DNA of 54,408 nucleotides from Pseudomonadales bacterium (GTDB lineage: Bacteria > Pseudomonadota > Gammaproteobacteria > Pseudomonadales > Azotimanducaceae), in NCBI GenBank assembly GCA_030749725.1, contig JASMJM010000025.1:1-54408 (forward strand), in the 5' to 3' direction. Below the pieces are notes generated by a model. It had not been told where the DNA came from. It saw only the letters and a list, made by a program, of their open reading frames with translations, and did not search any database. Made by a program: the position numbers and the translations under genes. Below are positions 33,566-43,761 of this stretch, in pieces (within the stretch, counting starts at the first letter, position 1; each line of letters begins with the position of its first letter).

Positions 33566-35785
33566 ATGACAATGCAGGACATAGCCAAATCTGACGACGG
33601 GGTTAAGATCATCAGGGCGACATCCGCCTTCGACTGTGGAGGGCGTTGCCCTTTGCGACTTCACGTTAAGGACAACGTCATCATCAAGGTTGAAGGAGAC
33701 GACACTGCCGGACCCGAATTCCAACTACGGGCCTGCGTGCGCTGCCGCGCATATAAGCATTACGTCCATCACAAGGACCGCATCATGCACCCGTTGAAGC
33801 GGGTTGGCCCGAAAGGGACCGGAGAATATGAGCGCATCTCCTGGGACGAGGCCCTCGACACCGTGGCATCGAAGATCAAAGAAACGAAGGATAAGTATGG
33901 CAGCCAGGCGATCTTCTTCCTCGCCGGTGGTGGTTACCACGGCAACCTGCACGGGGCAGGTCAGATTGGCAAACTGCTTGCCATGATGGGTGGCTTCACC
34001 ACTGACTATGGCAACATTTCTTCTGAGGGGGCAGTCTGGGCTGTAATGAGTACCTATGGCGACGTCATGGTGGGGCACAGTCGTGAGGACTTTCTCAACA
34101 GCAAGCTCATCCTAATCTGGGGATGGGACCCGGCCCGCATGATCTCAGGCACTAATACCATGTACCACCTCATCCAGGCCAAAGAGGCGGGCGTTAAGAT
34201 CATTTCCATCGGTCCGCGTTACGACGACACAACGTCGACGCTGGAGTGCGAGTGGATTCCGGTACGGCCCGGAACGGATACCGCGATGATGGTGGCCATG
34301 GCCAATGTGATCATCAAGAATAACCTGCAGGATCAGGCTTTCCTGGACAAGTACACGTTGGGTTTTGACAAGTTTAAAGATTACGTCCTGGGTGATGAGG
34401 ACGGCATAGAGAAGACACCTGAGTGGGCTGCCGAGATTACCGGCGTACCCGCCGAGCGGATCGAGGCTCTGGCCAAGGAATACGCCACCACGGATCCGGC
34501 CTGCCTGATGGACTGTCAGGGACCGGCGCGTAGCGCCATGGGTGAGCAGTACAACCGTTGCGCAATTACCCTCACTGCCATGACCGGCAACATCGGCAAG
34601 AACGGCGGTAGTGCTGCCGGTGGACTGATGGGGATTCCCGTTGGCCACATGTTCCGCAGCCCCGGCATACCGGGTATGAAAAATCCCGTCGAAGCAGGAG
34701 GCAAGTCGATACGTGGTACGCTGGATCTCAGGGACCGTGTGATCAAACGTGTGCACAAAGTGAAAATCTCGGACTGCCTGCTCGAGGGTACGGCTGGTGG
34801 CTATCCAGCCGACATCAAGATGGTGTGGTCGGTTAGCAACAATTACGTGAACCAATACGGTAACGCCAACAAGGCATCCAGGGCACTCAAGCAAGTCGAC
34901 TTCATGGTATCCAACGAGATATTCATGACGCCGACAGCCAAACACGCCGATATCATATTGCCCGTGACGACTGCCGCGGAGAAGAGCGATATTTCTCGGC
35001 CATGGCCGTCCGGCCCCTATTTCACGTTCATCAATCAGGCGATCCAGCCTCAGGGCGAGTGTAAGTCGGACCTTGAAATCGCCTACGCTCTGGCTGAGCG
35101 ATTGGGCTTCAACGATTTCAAGCAGGCAGAAAATGAGGAGTGGCTGCGGCTCTTTTGCGAGAACAACGAGCAGCTAAAGGAGCATATCAAGGATTTCGAC
35201 AAGTACAAGGAGGAGGGCGTCGTGCGCGTGGAACTCAAGGAGCCCATCGTCGCCTTCAAGAAGGAGATTGAAGACCCGGAGAACCACCCCTTCAAGACCC
35301 CGTCTGGCAAGATCGAGATCTTTTCGCAGCGTGCCGCAGACATTGATCTACCCAATGTCCCGCCAATACCAAAGTACCTGAGCACCGCGGAAGACCGCTA
35401 TGATCCACTCTATGAGAAGTATCCGCTGCAAGTATTGACTCCGCACGGGAGGAACCGCGTTCATTCCACCCTTACCAACATCGAGGAGTTGCAGGAGGTC
35501 GACCCGCACCGCGTGTGGATCAACCCGATCGACGCCGACCCCAGGGGCATCAAATCCGAAGACGATCTGTACATATGGAATGACCGGGGAAAAATCGCCA
35601 TCAAGGCATGGGTCACAGAACGCATCGTGCCTGGCGTGCTCTGCATCTTTCAGGGCACCTGGTACGATCCCGATGATGAAGGAATCGACCAGGGCGGCTG
35701 TGCCAACACATTAACTACCGATGCCTATTCAGGCGGCGGCGGTGCAATCCTGAATACACTGCTTGTAGAAGTAGCCAAAGCCTAA
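33566..35785 (+). CDS. dmsA: DMSO reductase-type molybdopterin oxidoreductase, catalytic subunit, cytoplasmic
   Basis: 739 residues with the bis-MGD oxidoreductase plan of DmsA/YnfE: GGRCPLRLHVKDN (about 25-37), WDEALDTVASKI (about 93-104), a Mo-ligand region GNISSEGAV (Ser152/Ser153 align by eye with the Ser ligand of DmsA GDYSSAQ), IGPRYDDTTSTLECEWIPVRPGTDTAM (from about 212), and a C-terminal molybdopterin domain. There is no twin-arginine signal, so it acts in the cytoplasm. Of the four cysteines that hold the N-terminal 4Fe-4S cluster, the first is replaced by Ser20; C24, C28 and C57 remain, with an additional C60. It leads an operon with a DmsB-like subunit and a MobA fusion. The true substrate is unknown; the symbol marks similarity only. 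Confidence 0.85.
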   Translation: MTMQDIAKSDDGVKIIRATSAFDCGGRCPLRLHVKDNVIIKVEGDDTAGPEFQLRACVRCRAYKHYVHHKDRIMHPLKRVGPKGTGEYERISWDEALDTVASKIKETKDKYGSQAIFFLAGGGYHGNLHGAGQIGKLLAMMGGFTTDYGNISSEGAVWAVMSTYGDVMVGHSREDFLNSKLILIWGWDPARMISGTNTMYHLIQAKEAGVKIISIGPRYDDTTSTLECEWIPVRPGTDTAMMVAMANVIIKNNLQDQAFLDKYTLGFDKFKDYVLGDEDGIEKTPEWAAEITGVPAERIEALAKEYATTDPACLMDCQGPARSAMGEQYNRCAITLTAMTGNIGKNGGSAAGGLMGIPVGHMFRSPGIPGMKNPVEAGGKSIRGTLDLRDRVIKRVHKVKISDCLLEGTAGGYPADIKMVWSVSNNYVNQYGNANKASRALKQVDFMVSNEIFMTPTAKHADIILPVTTAAEKSDISRPWPSGPYFTFINQAIQPQGECKSDLEIAYALAERLGFNDFKQAENEEWLRLFCENNEQLKEHIKDFDKYKEEGVVRVELKEPIVAFKKEIEDPENHPFKTPSGKIEIFSQRAADIDLPNVPPIPKYLSTAEDRYDPLYEKYPLQVLTPHGRNRVHSTLTNIEELQEVDPHRVWINPIDADPRGIKSEDDLYIWNDRGKIAIKAWVTERIVPGVLCIFQGTWYDPDDEGIDQGGCANTLTTDAYSGGGGAILNTLLVEVAKA

Positions 35786-35802
35786 GGCGGGAGAACAATA
35801 TT

Positions 35803-36393
35803 ATGCAAATGGGGTTTTATTTCGATCAGACGCGGTGCACGGGATGCAAGGCCTGCGTAGTAGCCTGTAAGGATTGGTTTGACATTCCCGTCGGGGATGC
35901 CACGCGTATCAAGATCCTCTACAACGAACATAACAAGTGGCCGGATGTCCGCGTCAAGTACCTGACCGCGACCTGCTACCATTGTTTGGATCCGGTGTGT
36001 GCGGACGCCTGCCCGGAAAATGCCATGTTCAAACGAGACGAAGATGGCATTGTGGACTTGAATGTCGATGCCTGTGTAGGCATTGACGAGTGCGGCGGCG
36101 GTTGCCTCAAAGCCTGCCCGTACGATGCACCTCAATTCGGTACCGAGAGCAATCCCAAGATGTGGAAATGCGATCTGTGCGCGGAGCGCCTGGGCAAAGG
36201 GCAGGAAGCGATCTGCGTGGAGTCGTGCCCAACGCGCGCGCTCGATATCGCGCCGCTGGATGAACTCAAGGCCAAGTACGGAGAGAAAGAGGTCGTTGTT
36301 GCCAGGGGCAGAAAGCTCAAGGAAGGCGATGAGTTCTTCTATTCTTCGAGGACCAATCCGGCCGTCTTGATCAATCCCAAAGTCACCACTTGA
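35803..36393 (+). CDS. dmsB: DmsB-like 4Fe-4S electron-transfer subunit
   Basis: 196 residues with four cysteine groups for four 4Fe-4S clusters: CTGCKACVVACKDW (about 12-25), CYHCLDPVCADACPENAM (about 60-77), CVGIDECGGGCLKACPYDAP (about 91-110) and CDLCAERLGKGQEAICVESC (about 123-142). This is the standard DmsB/HybA-type ferredoxin subunit that wires a molybdoenzyme to its electron partner. It begins 17 bases after the catalytic subunit gene. No DmsC-like membrane anchor follows, so the pair is probably soluble or uses a partner encoded elsewhere. Confidence 0.92.
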   Translation: MQMGFYFDQTRCTGCKACVVACKDWFDIPVGDATRIKILYNEHNKWPDVRVKYLTATCYHCLDPVCADACPENAMFKRDEDGIVDLNVDACVGIDECGGGCLKACPYDAPQFGTESNPKMWKCDLCAERLGKGQEAICVESCPTRALDIAPLDELKAKYGEKEVVVARGRKLKEGDEFFYSSRTNPAVLINPKVTT

Positions 36394-36437
36394 CGCCGCA
36401 AAGATAGCCGCTGACAATAGCTGGTTTCAAACCCAAC

Positions 36438-37631
36438 GTGTTGGCTACGTTTGAGTCCCCGCCCGGCGACGCGGTGATTGATGGAATGATCGAAGCACCT
36501 CGAATGCTGATAGTCGGTTCCACCGGAAAGAATTCCGGCAAGACCGACTTTGTCTGTTCATTGATCGATCGGTTCCACAGCAACCACGAGATCATTGCAG
36601 TCAAGGTCACCACCGTAAAGGAAATCGATGACAAGTGTACCCGCAGTTGTCTGGACTGTGGCGTTTGCACTGACCTGAGTAGCAACTACCTGATCACCAG
36701 AGAGATAGACGAAGGGCGCGACAAGGACACCGAACGCATGGTGGCCGCCGGCGCGAGCAAGGTATTCTGGCTGCGCGTGCTTCGAGAACACCTTCACGAA
36801 GGGGCGGCTGCGCTCCTGGACGGCATCAGCAAGGACGCACTTATCATATGTGAATCCAACAGCCTGCGTTCCCTGTTTGATCCTGGTGCGTTTGTTATGT
36901 GCAATCGTCGAGGAGAGAGCCGCTTCAAGGAATCGGCCGAAGCCGTCCGCGCTCACGTGGACCGGTTGGTTACGTTCACGGACAACGTTGATCGCCGCTT
37001 CGACCTGGACCTCGACGATATCGAAACCCTTTCGTCCGGGTGGGCGCTGCGTTCCGATGCCGCGGCGATCATCCTCGCCGGCGGCATGAGCCAGCGCATG
37101 CAGAGCGACAAGAGCACGCTGCCGATAGAAGGTGCCCCAATGCTGGCACACATTCACAGGCAGTTGCTGCCACATTTCAAACAGACACTGATCAGCGCCA
37201 ACGACGTGGACAAATATAAGTTTCTCGGCGTGGCGGTCGTGCCTGACAGCATCGCCGGATTTGGGCCTCTGATGGGAATCACCTCGGCATTGCAGGCATC
37301 CGAGCACGAGTTGAACTTCGTGACTGCATGCGATATGCCGCAGGTAGACATGGCTCTGGTGCGACGCATGCTAAGAGCGGCGGACGGCTATGATGCCGTT
37401 GTGCCCATAGCCGAAGGTCTAATAGAGCCCCTGTTCGCGATTTACCACAAGAGCGTGATCGGTGTCTTCCAGGACGCAATGGCACAAGGTACACGGCAGA
37501 TTCGAGCCGCCTTCAAAGGCTGCAATATAAACTATCTTGACATCTCCAAATCTGCACCACTCAAGAACCTCAATACCCAGGAAGAGTACACCGGATACAT
37601 TTCAGAGCTCACCGAAGATCAGAAGGACTAA
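36438..37631 (+). CDS. mobA: P-loop (MobB-like) plus MobA molybdenum cofactor guanylyltransferase fusion
   Basis: 397 residues from GTG 36438 (an ATG at 36486 is an alternative start). Residues about 20-190 form a nucleotide-binding domain with GSTGKNSGKT (about 27-36) and an unusual cysteine group CTRSCLDCGVC (C67, C71, C74, C77). Residues about 210-390 are a MobA domain, with IILAGGMSQRMQSDKSTLPI (about 211-230), a GTP/NTP-transfer pattern, then DSIAGFGPLMGI and FVTACDMPQVD. MobA makes the guanine dinucleotide form of molybdenum cofactor used by DMSO reductase-family enzymes. Placement directly after the DmsAB-like genes fits a dedicated cofactor maturase. MobB and MobA are usually separate or fused in other order. 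Confidence 0.85.
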   Translation: MLATFESPPGDAVIDGMIEAPRMLIVGSTGKNSGKTDFVCSLIDRFHSNHEIIAVKVTTVKEIDDKCTRSCLDCGVCTDLSSNYLITREIDEGRDKDTERMVAAGASKVFWLRVLREHLHEGAAALLDGISKDALIICESNSLRSLFDPGAFVMCNRRGESRFKESAEAVRAHVDRLVTFTDNVDRRFDLDLDDIETLSSGWALRSDAAAIILAGGMSQRMQSDKSTLPIEGAPMLAHIHRQLLPHFKQTLISANDVDKYKFLGVAVVPDSIAGFGPLMGITSALQASEHELNFVTACDMPQVDMALVRRMLRAADGYDAVVPIAEGLIEPLFAIYHKSVIGVFQDAMAQGTRQIRAAFKGCNINYLDISKSAPLKNLNTQEEYTGYISELTEDQKD

Positions 37632-37687
37632 CGACCGCGAACGGGCCCGCGACCCCCGGTCCGTCACCGGCGGCGGCATCTCGGAGA

Positions 37688-39004
37688 CTATTTCGTCGCG
37701 TTGATAACAGCGCCAAGATTTTCCACGATCTCATCGATCTGCTGTTTCTCGATGATCAGCGGCGGCGAGAGTGCGATCGTATCCGCGGTTACTCTAACGA
37801 GAACGTTCTGCTCGAAGAAACAACTGTTGAATACGTCGTAGCCACGGGTCCCCGAGGCATCCTGCCGGGGCGCCAACTCCACCGCAGCCATCAAACCGAA
37901 GTTGCGGATGTCGATCACATTCCGGCAGTTAGCCAGTGAGTGCACCGCCTCTTCAAAATATCCGCTTATGTCTGCAGCACGCTGGAACAGATCCTCGGCC
38001 GCGTAGATGTCGATGGTGGCAAGGGCTGCTGCGGCTGCAACCGGGTGGGCCGAGTAAGTATAGCCGTGGAATAGTTCGATGACGTTTTCCGGGCCCTGCA
38101 TAAACGCAGAGTGGATCTGATCGGATACAAACACTGCCCCCATCGGCAGCGCACCGTTGGTCAGACCCTTGGCAGTGGTGATGATATCCGGTGTTACGCC
38201 GAATTTCGTCGTGGCGAATGCAGCTCCCAAACGGCCATAGCCTGTGATCACCTCGTCGAAGATCAGCAGGATATCGTGTTCCGTGCAGATCTCGCGGATC
38301 CGTTCGAGATAGCCCTGCGGCGGCACGATCACACCGGCAGAACCCGCCACCGGTTCGACGATCACAGCCGCGATGGTAGCAGCGTCGTTGAGTGCGATGA
38401 TCTGTTCGAACTGATCGGCGATCTCGGCACCCTCTTCAGGTAGTCCCCGGCTGAAGGCATTCTCTCTACGTAAGGTGTGGGAGAGGTGCGCGGTCCCGGT
38501 CAGGCCATTTCCAAACGCTTTACGATTGTTAGCCAGACCGCCTACCGATATGCCACCGAATCCGACGCCGTGATAACCTTTCTCGCGCCCTATCAAGCGC
38601 TGCTTTCTGCCGAATCCCCTGGCCTGTTGGTAGGCCAACGCAATCTTTAAGGCGGTGTCTACGGCTTCGGAACCGGAATTTGTGAAAAAGACATGATCCA
38701 ATCCCGCAGGAGTCAGCTCAACCAGTTTCTTCGCCAGTCGAAATGGCAGTGGGTGTCCCATCTGGAAAGAGGGGGCATAGTCCAGCTTGGCGATCTGTTC
38801 TGAGACTGCGGTCGTGATTGCCTGTCGGCTGTGGCCGGCATTCACGCACCATAGTCCTGCTGTTCCATCCAGAATCTTGTGGCCGTCCATCGACCGGTAA
38901 TACATACCCTCAGCCGATTCCAGCAGGCGGGGTTGCGCCTTAAACTGACGGTTAGCTGTAAAGGGCATCCAGAACGGTTCCAGATTGAGGGGATGATCGG
39001 ACAT
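37688..39004 (-). CDS. class III pyridoxal-phosphate aminotransferase (omega-aminotransferase)
   Basis: 438 residues with the class III plan: LDGTAGLWCVNAGHSRQAI (about 45-63), FFTNSGSEAVDTALKIA (about 103-119, phosphate-binding), IFDEVITGYGRLG (about 248-260) and the PLP Lys in ITTAKGLTNGALPMGAV (about 275-292). Closest in style to beta-alanine:pyruvate or other omega-amino acid transaminases, which move an amino group from an omega-amino acid or amine to pyruvate or glyoxylate. It lies 29 bases downstream of an SDR gene on the same strand, so the two may form one operon. Exact substrates cannot be told. Confidence 0.9.
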   Translation of the reverse strand: MSDHPLNLEPFWMPFTANRQFKAQPRLLESAEGMYYRSMDGHKILDGTAGLWCVNAGHSRQAITTAVSEQIAKLDYAPSFQMGHPLPFRLAKKLVELTPAGLDHVFFTNSGSEAVDTALKIALAYQQARGFGRKQRLIGREKGYHGVGFGGISVGGLANNRKAFGNGLTGTAHLSHTLRRENAFSRGLPEEGAEIADQFEQIIALNDAATIAAVIVEPVAGSAGVIVPPQGYLERIREICTEHDILLIFDEVITGYGRLGAAFATTKFGVTPDIITTAKGLTNGALPMGAVFVSDQIHSAFMQGPENVIELFHGYTYSAHPVAAAAALATIDIYAAEDLFQRAADISGYFEEAVHSLANCRNVIDIRNFGLMAAVELAPRQDASGTRGYDVFNSCFFEQNVLVRVTADTIALSPPLIIEKQQIDEIVENLGAVINATK

Positions 39005-39033
39005 TTGTCTGTTCCTCAGGTGTGCTTAAGGCA

Positions 39034-39837
39034 TCAAGCGGGTGGCTCATGGAATATGGAAGTTCGGCCGCCATCTACTACCAGGTCGTGACAGTTGACG
39101 AAGCGACCCTCATCGCTGCCGAGAAAAAGTGCGGCCGTAGCGATGTCCCATGCCAGGCCCGCGCTTCTCATCGGCGTCGCCTTGACCAGATTCTTCTGCA
39201 GCTTGGCCATCTTGCGGTCGTTCTCTTCGTCGGACAGGGTATTGGCTCTGGCGGAGCCACCCCAAAAAATGGGCGTGGCAATGGCACCGGGCGATATGCA
39301 GTTGACGCGGATACCGAACGGGCCCAGTTCCACCCCGGCCATCTTCGAGTAGTGGGTTACGGCCACTTTTGCGGCGGCATAGAGGTGCCCCCCCTGCCCA
39401 TAGCGCAATGCCGCTATGCTGGAATTATTGATGATTGAGCCGCCACCTGACTCCTTCATCACTGGGTTGGCGTGTTTTATTCCCAATGCCACGCTGCCAA
39501 ACAGATACTGCATGGCATAGCCGATGGATTCCGGGGTAACGTCATCCAGGCCTTGAGCAGCCGGACCACCAGCGTTGTTAAACAGGATATCCAGACTGCC
39601 GAATTTCTCTGCAGCGAGATCGATTACAGCCTTGATCTCTTCCTCCTTCATTACATCGGCACGCTGATAGATTGCATTTTCACCCAACCGATCCGCAATA
39701 GCCTGTCCCTTTTCCTCGGATCTTCCGGCAATCACCACCTTGGCTCCTTCAGCGATAAACAACTCTGCCGTTGCTTCCCCGATACCACTTGTGCCACCGG
39801 TAATTACTGCGACCTTGCCTTCAATTCTGCCTGCCAT
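39034..39837 (-). CDS. short-chain dehydrogenase/reductase (SDR)
   Basis: 267 residues with classic SDR motifs: TGGTSGIGEATAELF (about 13-27, nucleotide-binding), NNAGG (about 88-92), the catalytic Ser in INNSSIAALRY (about 137-147) and YAAAK (Tyr and Lys near 152-156), then SPGAIATP. The Asp/Arg pattern after beta2 (AGRSEEKGQA) does not settle NAD versus NADP use. It lies upstream of the class III aminotransferase on the same strand; together they could interconvert an amine or amino acid, its carbonyl and the alcohol. Confidence 0.9.
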   Translation of the reverse strand: MAGRIEGKVAVITGGTSGIGEATAELFIAEGAKVVIAGRSEEKGQAIADRLGENAIYQRADVMKEEEIKAVIDLAAEKFGSLDILFNNAGGPAAQGLDDVTPESIGYAMQYLFGSVALGIKHANPVMKESGGGSIINNSSIAALRYGQGGHLYAAAKVAVTHYSKMAGVELGPFGIRVNCISPGAIATPIFWGGSARANTLSDEENDRKMAKLQKNLVKATPMRSAGLAWDIATAALFLGSDEGRFVNCHDLVVDGGRTSIFHEPPA

Positions 39838-39998
39838 CTGCGTGTCCGCCTCAAAAAAGTGTGTAGTCTATACTAGTACTCCAGGTAGTTGGAGTACCAG
39901 CTCCCTCGGGCTAATGTATAGATCTTCTGCTGCAACCAGTGATACGCTGCACCGTTCGTGAATAAATGGGCCACCATGGTCCAGATGGTCTGTCCAGT

Positions 39999-40652
39999 AT
40001 GATGAAGTGTTACATTATTATCGTTACCTCCCTGCAGCAGAACTGCACACTGCTCTGTTGCGAGAGTTCGGGCAAGGCGGCGATCGTCGATCCCGGTGGT
40101 GATGTCCCGGCAATTATCGACGCGATTCAGCAGGCGGAAGTGGAGCCGGAGAAGATATTTCTCACCCATGGCCATATGGATCACGTTGGCGGCGCGAAGG
40201 AGTTGGGGGAGCAGCTCGGACTCACCATAGAGGGTCCTCACCTGGACGACCGCGCCATGATCGCGAAAGTCGCTGACTCAGGCAGGCGCTTTGGCATGAA
40301 GTCGGCGCAGCCGTTTGAACCGGATCGATGGCTGAAGCATGGCGACCAGGTGAGCTTTGGCGATCAGCAACTGGAAGTAAGCCACTGTCCCGGGCACACA
40401 CCGGGTCACGTTGTCTTCTATCACCGGGGTGTCAACGTCGCTCTGGTTGGCGATGTATTGTTCCAGGGATCGATCGGTCGCACCGACTTTCCTGGTGGCG
40501 ATCATCGGCAACTGATCGACTCCATTACGCAGCAGCTCTGGCCCCTAGGCGACCAGGTTACTTTTATTCCGGGGCACGGTTCGCCGTCCACCTTTGGTCA
40601 GGAACGGCAGGTGAATCCGTTTGTGGCCGACACTGTGTTAGCGAACAACTGA
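39999..40652 (+). CDS. metallo-beta-lactamase fold hydrolase (glyoxalase II-like)
   Basis: About 217 residues, starting at one of the tandem ATGs at 39999/40002 (MMKCYIIIVTSL); a longer frame from 39966 is possible. The zinc-binding motif THGHMDHVGG (about 54-63) fits HxHxDH, with further His in SHCPGHTPGH (about 128-137), the Asp in VALVGDVLFQGSIGRTDF (about 148-165) and the last His in FIPGHGSPS. This is the compact GloC/YcbL type that hydrolyses thioesters such as S-lactoylglutathione, or other esters. It is monocistronic on + and divergent from the SDR. Confidence 0.85.
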   Translation: MMKCYIIIVTSLQQNCTLLCCESSGKAAIVDPGGDVPAIIDAIQQAEVEPEKIFLTHGHMDHVGGAKELGEQLGLTIEGPHLDDRAMIAKVADSGRRFGMKSAQPFEPDRWLKHGDQVSFGDQQLEVSHCPGHTPGHVVFYHRGVNVALVGDVLFQGSIGRTDFPGGDHRQLIDSITQQLWPLGDQVTFIPGHGSPSTFGQERQVNPFVADTVLANN

Positions 40653-40727
40653 CCGGACTCCACACCGCCAGCCGGCTGCATCGAAGCGGACCGATATGCT
40701 TGTGATGCACGGCTATAGTCTGGAATA

Positions 40728-41531
40728 ATGCGCTCCACGCAGGTTGACCGTTTCCTAAACAAATACATGAAAATAAGCTCAGTCCTCTACAGGATTTACG
40801 AACAAAGCTTGTGGCACCAGATCAAGAATGGTCGATGCCCGCATCATATTGGCTTGATCGTGGATGGCAATCGACGCTTTGCGCGGGGCAAAGGACTCGC
40901 CCTGAATCAGGGTCACTCGATCGGTTCGGACAGGCTGGAGGAGTTTCTCAGATGGTGTTGGCGACTTGAGATCAAGATCGTGACACTGTTCGGATTTTCA
41001 ACAGAAAACTACTCGCGCAGCGACGAGGAAGTGACTTACCTGATGGATCTGATTCTGAGAAAACTGAAGGAGTTCCAAGAGGATCCGGTCATCCGGAATG
41101 AGCGAGTCAAGGTCAAGGTGCTCGGTCGCCGCGAGGATCTTTCCGACGAGATCAATCGGGAGATCAATGCGGTGGAGGAATTGACCAAAGATCACGAGCG
41201 TTTCCAGCTCAATATCGCCATCAGCTACGGTGGCCGGGCTGAAATCATAGATGCGGTAAAAAAGATCGCCAATGAGATCGAGGAAAAGAGGATTACAGTT
41301 GACAGCATCGACGAAGAGCTGTTTGCACGCTATCTCTACACAGAAGGTATTGCCGATCCCGACCTGATTATCCGCACTTCCGGCGAGGAGCGGCTTAGTG
41401 GTTTCCTGCTCTGGCAAAGCGCCTATTCCGAACTGTATTTTACCGACGTTTACTGGCCTGCTTTCAGGATGATCGATTTCTGGCGCGCCATCCGTATCTA
41501 CCAGCAGCGAGAACGACGATACGGGAAGTGA
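40728..41531 (+). CDS. cis-prenyltransferase (undecaprenyl diphosphate synthase-like)
   Basis: 267 residues (ATG 40728; ATG 40767 gives MKISSVLYRIYEQ). Family blocks are clear: HIGLIVDGNRRFARGKGL (about 38-55, Asp that binds Mg and the diphosphate), TLFGFSTENYSRSDEE (about 88-103), SYGGRAEII (about 166-174) and the C-terminal DLIIRTSGEERLSGFLLWQSAYSE (from about 206). It adds isopentenyl diphosphate units in cis to an allylic starter. Standard bacterial UppS reads MDGNGRWA; VDGNRRFARGKG is more like actinobacterial short-chain or archaeal/eukaryotic enzymes, so this may be a second prenyltransferase besides the housekeeping one. Confidence 0.85.
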   Translation: MRSTQVDRFLNKYMKISSVLYRIYEQSLWHQIKNGRCPHHIGLIVDGNRRFARGKGLALNQGHSIGSDRLEEFLRWCWRLEIKIVTLFGFSTENYSRSDEEVTYLMDLILRKLKEFQEDPVIRNERVKVKVLGRREDLSDEINREINAVEELTKDHERFQLNIAISYGGRAEIIDAVKKIANEIEEKRITVDSIDEELFARYLYTEGIADPDLIIRTSGEERLSGFLLWQSAYSELYFTDVYWPAFRMIDFWRAIRIYQQRERRYGK

Positions 41532-41702
41532 GCCAATAGCTCAGAGACCACCTGGTCATCCCTCCAGCCCTCGAAGACCTCCAGACGCGAACATCCTTGC
41601 GCCTTATGCTAACAGATCAAAAGAGGGGAAAGTGTTGTGAGCGCCGCTGGATCTTTGTATGCCATTGTGCAACGATTGTCCGTATGCCGGTGGGCACATA
41701 CC

Positions 41703-41774
41703 CATCAGGAGTGCCCCCCTACCGACCATCAGGAGTCCCCCACTACCGACCATCAGGAGTCCCCCACTACCGAT
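41703..41774. repeat. minisatellite: three 24-bp tandem units
   Basis: Three head-to-tail units of CATCAGGAGTSCCCCMCTACCGAY (41703-41726, 41727-41750, 41751-41774); the last two differ only in the final base. Each unit contains AGGAG, like a ribosome binding site, and the array ends 16 bases before the ATG of the CoA-binding protein. Confidence 0.85.
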
Positions 41775-41790
41775 AAGAAGGACTATAGCA

Positions 41791-42255
41791 ATGACGGATA
41801 ACAATGCTCTGCGCAGAATACTGCAGGAATCGAAAACCATCGCCATGGTGGGTTTATCCGCCAACTGGTACCGACCCAGCTACTTTGCAGCAAAGTATCT
41901 GCTGGACAAAGGCTTTGCCGTGATCCCCGTCAATCCCAACTACGAAGAGGTGCTGGGGCAGAAGTGCTATCCGGATCTTGACGCCATCGATGAACCGGTG
42001 GATGTGGTGGATCTGTTCCAACGTTCTGAAGCGATTCCCCAGTTTGTAGAACCGGCGATCAGGATTGGCGCCAAAGTGCTCTGGATGCAGCTCGAAGTTA
42101 TCAACGAAGAGGCGGCGTCAGCCGCCAGGGCGGGGGGACTGGAAGTGGTGATGGACCGATGCATGAAGATCGAATACGCCCGCCTGTTCGGTGGGCTCAA
42201 CTGGGCCGGGGTCAATACCGGGATCATCTCGGCAAAAAGACCGAAACTGGTGCCT

Positions 42256-42258
<3 letters not shown>
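41791..42258 (+). CDS. CoA-binding domain protein (YccU-like)
   Basis: 155 residues; the ATG at 41791 (MTDNNALRRILQ) follows AAGAAGGA. A CoA-binding Rossmann domain typical of YccU and of the N-terminus of succinyl-CoA synthetase alpha: ESKTIAMVGLSANWYRPSYFAAKYL (from about 13), VIPVNPNYEEVLGQKCYPDL (about 43-62) and GAKVLWMQLEVINEEAA (about 95-111). No enzyme activity is established for these. It is flanked by tandem repeats and followed 88 bases later by an O-acetylhomoserine sulfhydrylase-type gene; this neighbour pair is widespread, which hints at sulfur or CoA metabolism. Confidence 0.88.
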
Positions 42259-43632
<1,374 letters not shown>

Positions 43633-43761
43633 ATCTGCACTGCATACCGTTTAGGTAAAGAAAGGCTCGGCACCAGAATCCGCAATCAGAGCATTAATCA
43701 GCAGGCTGTGGCATTATATTTCGCAGCAGCATGCGTGCCGTTCAGCAGATGAGGCAACAAT

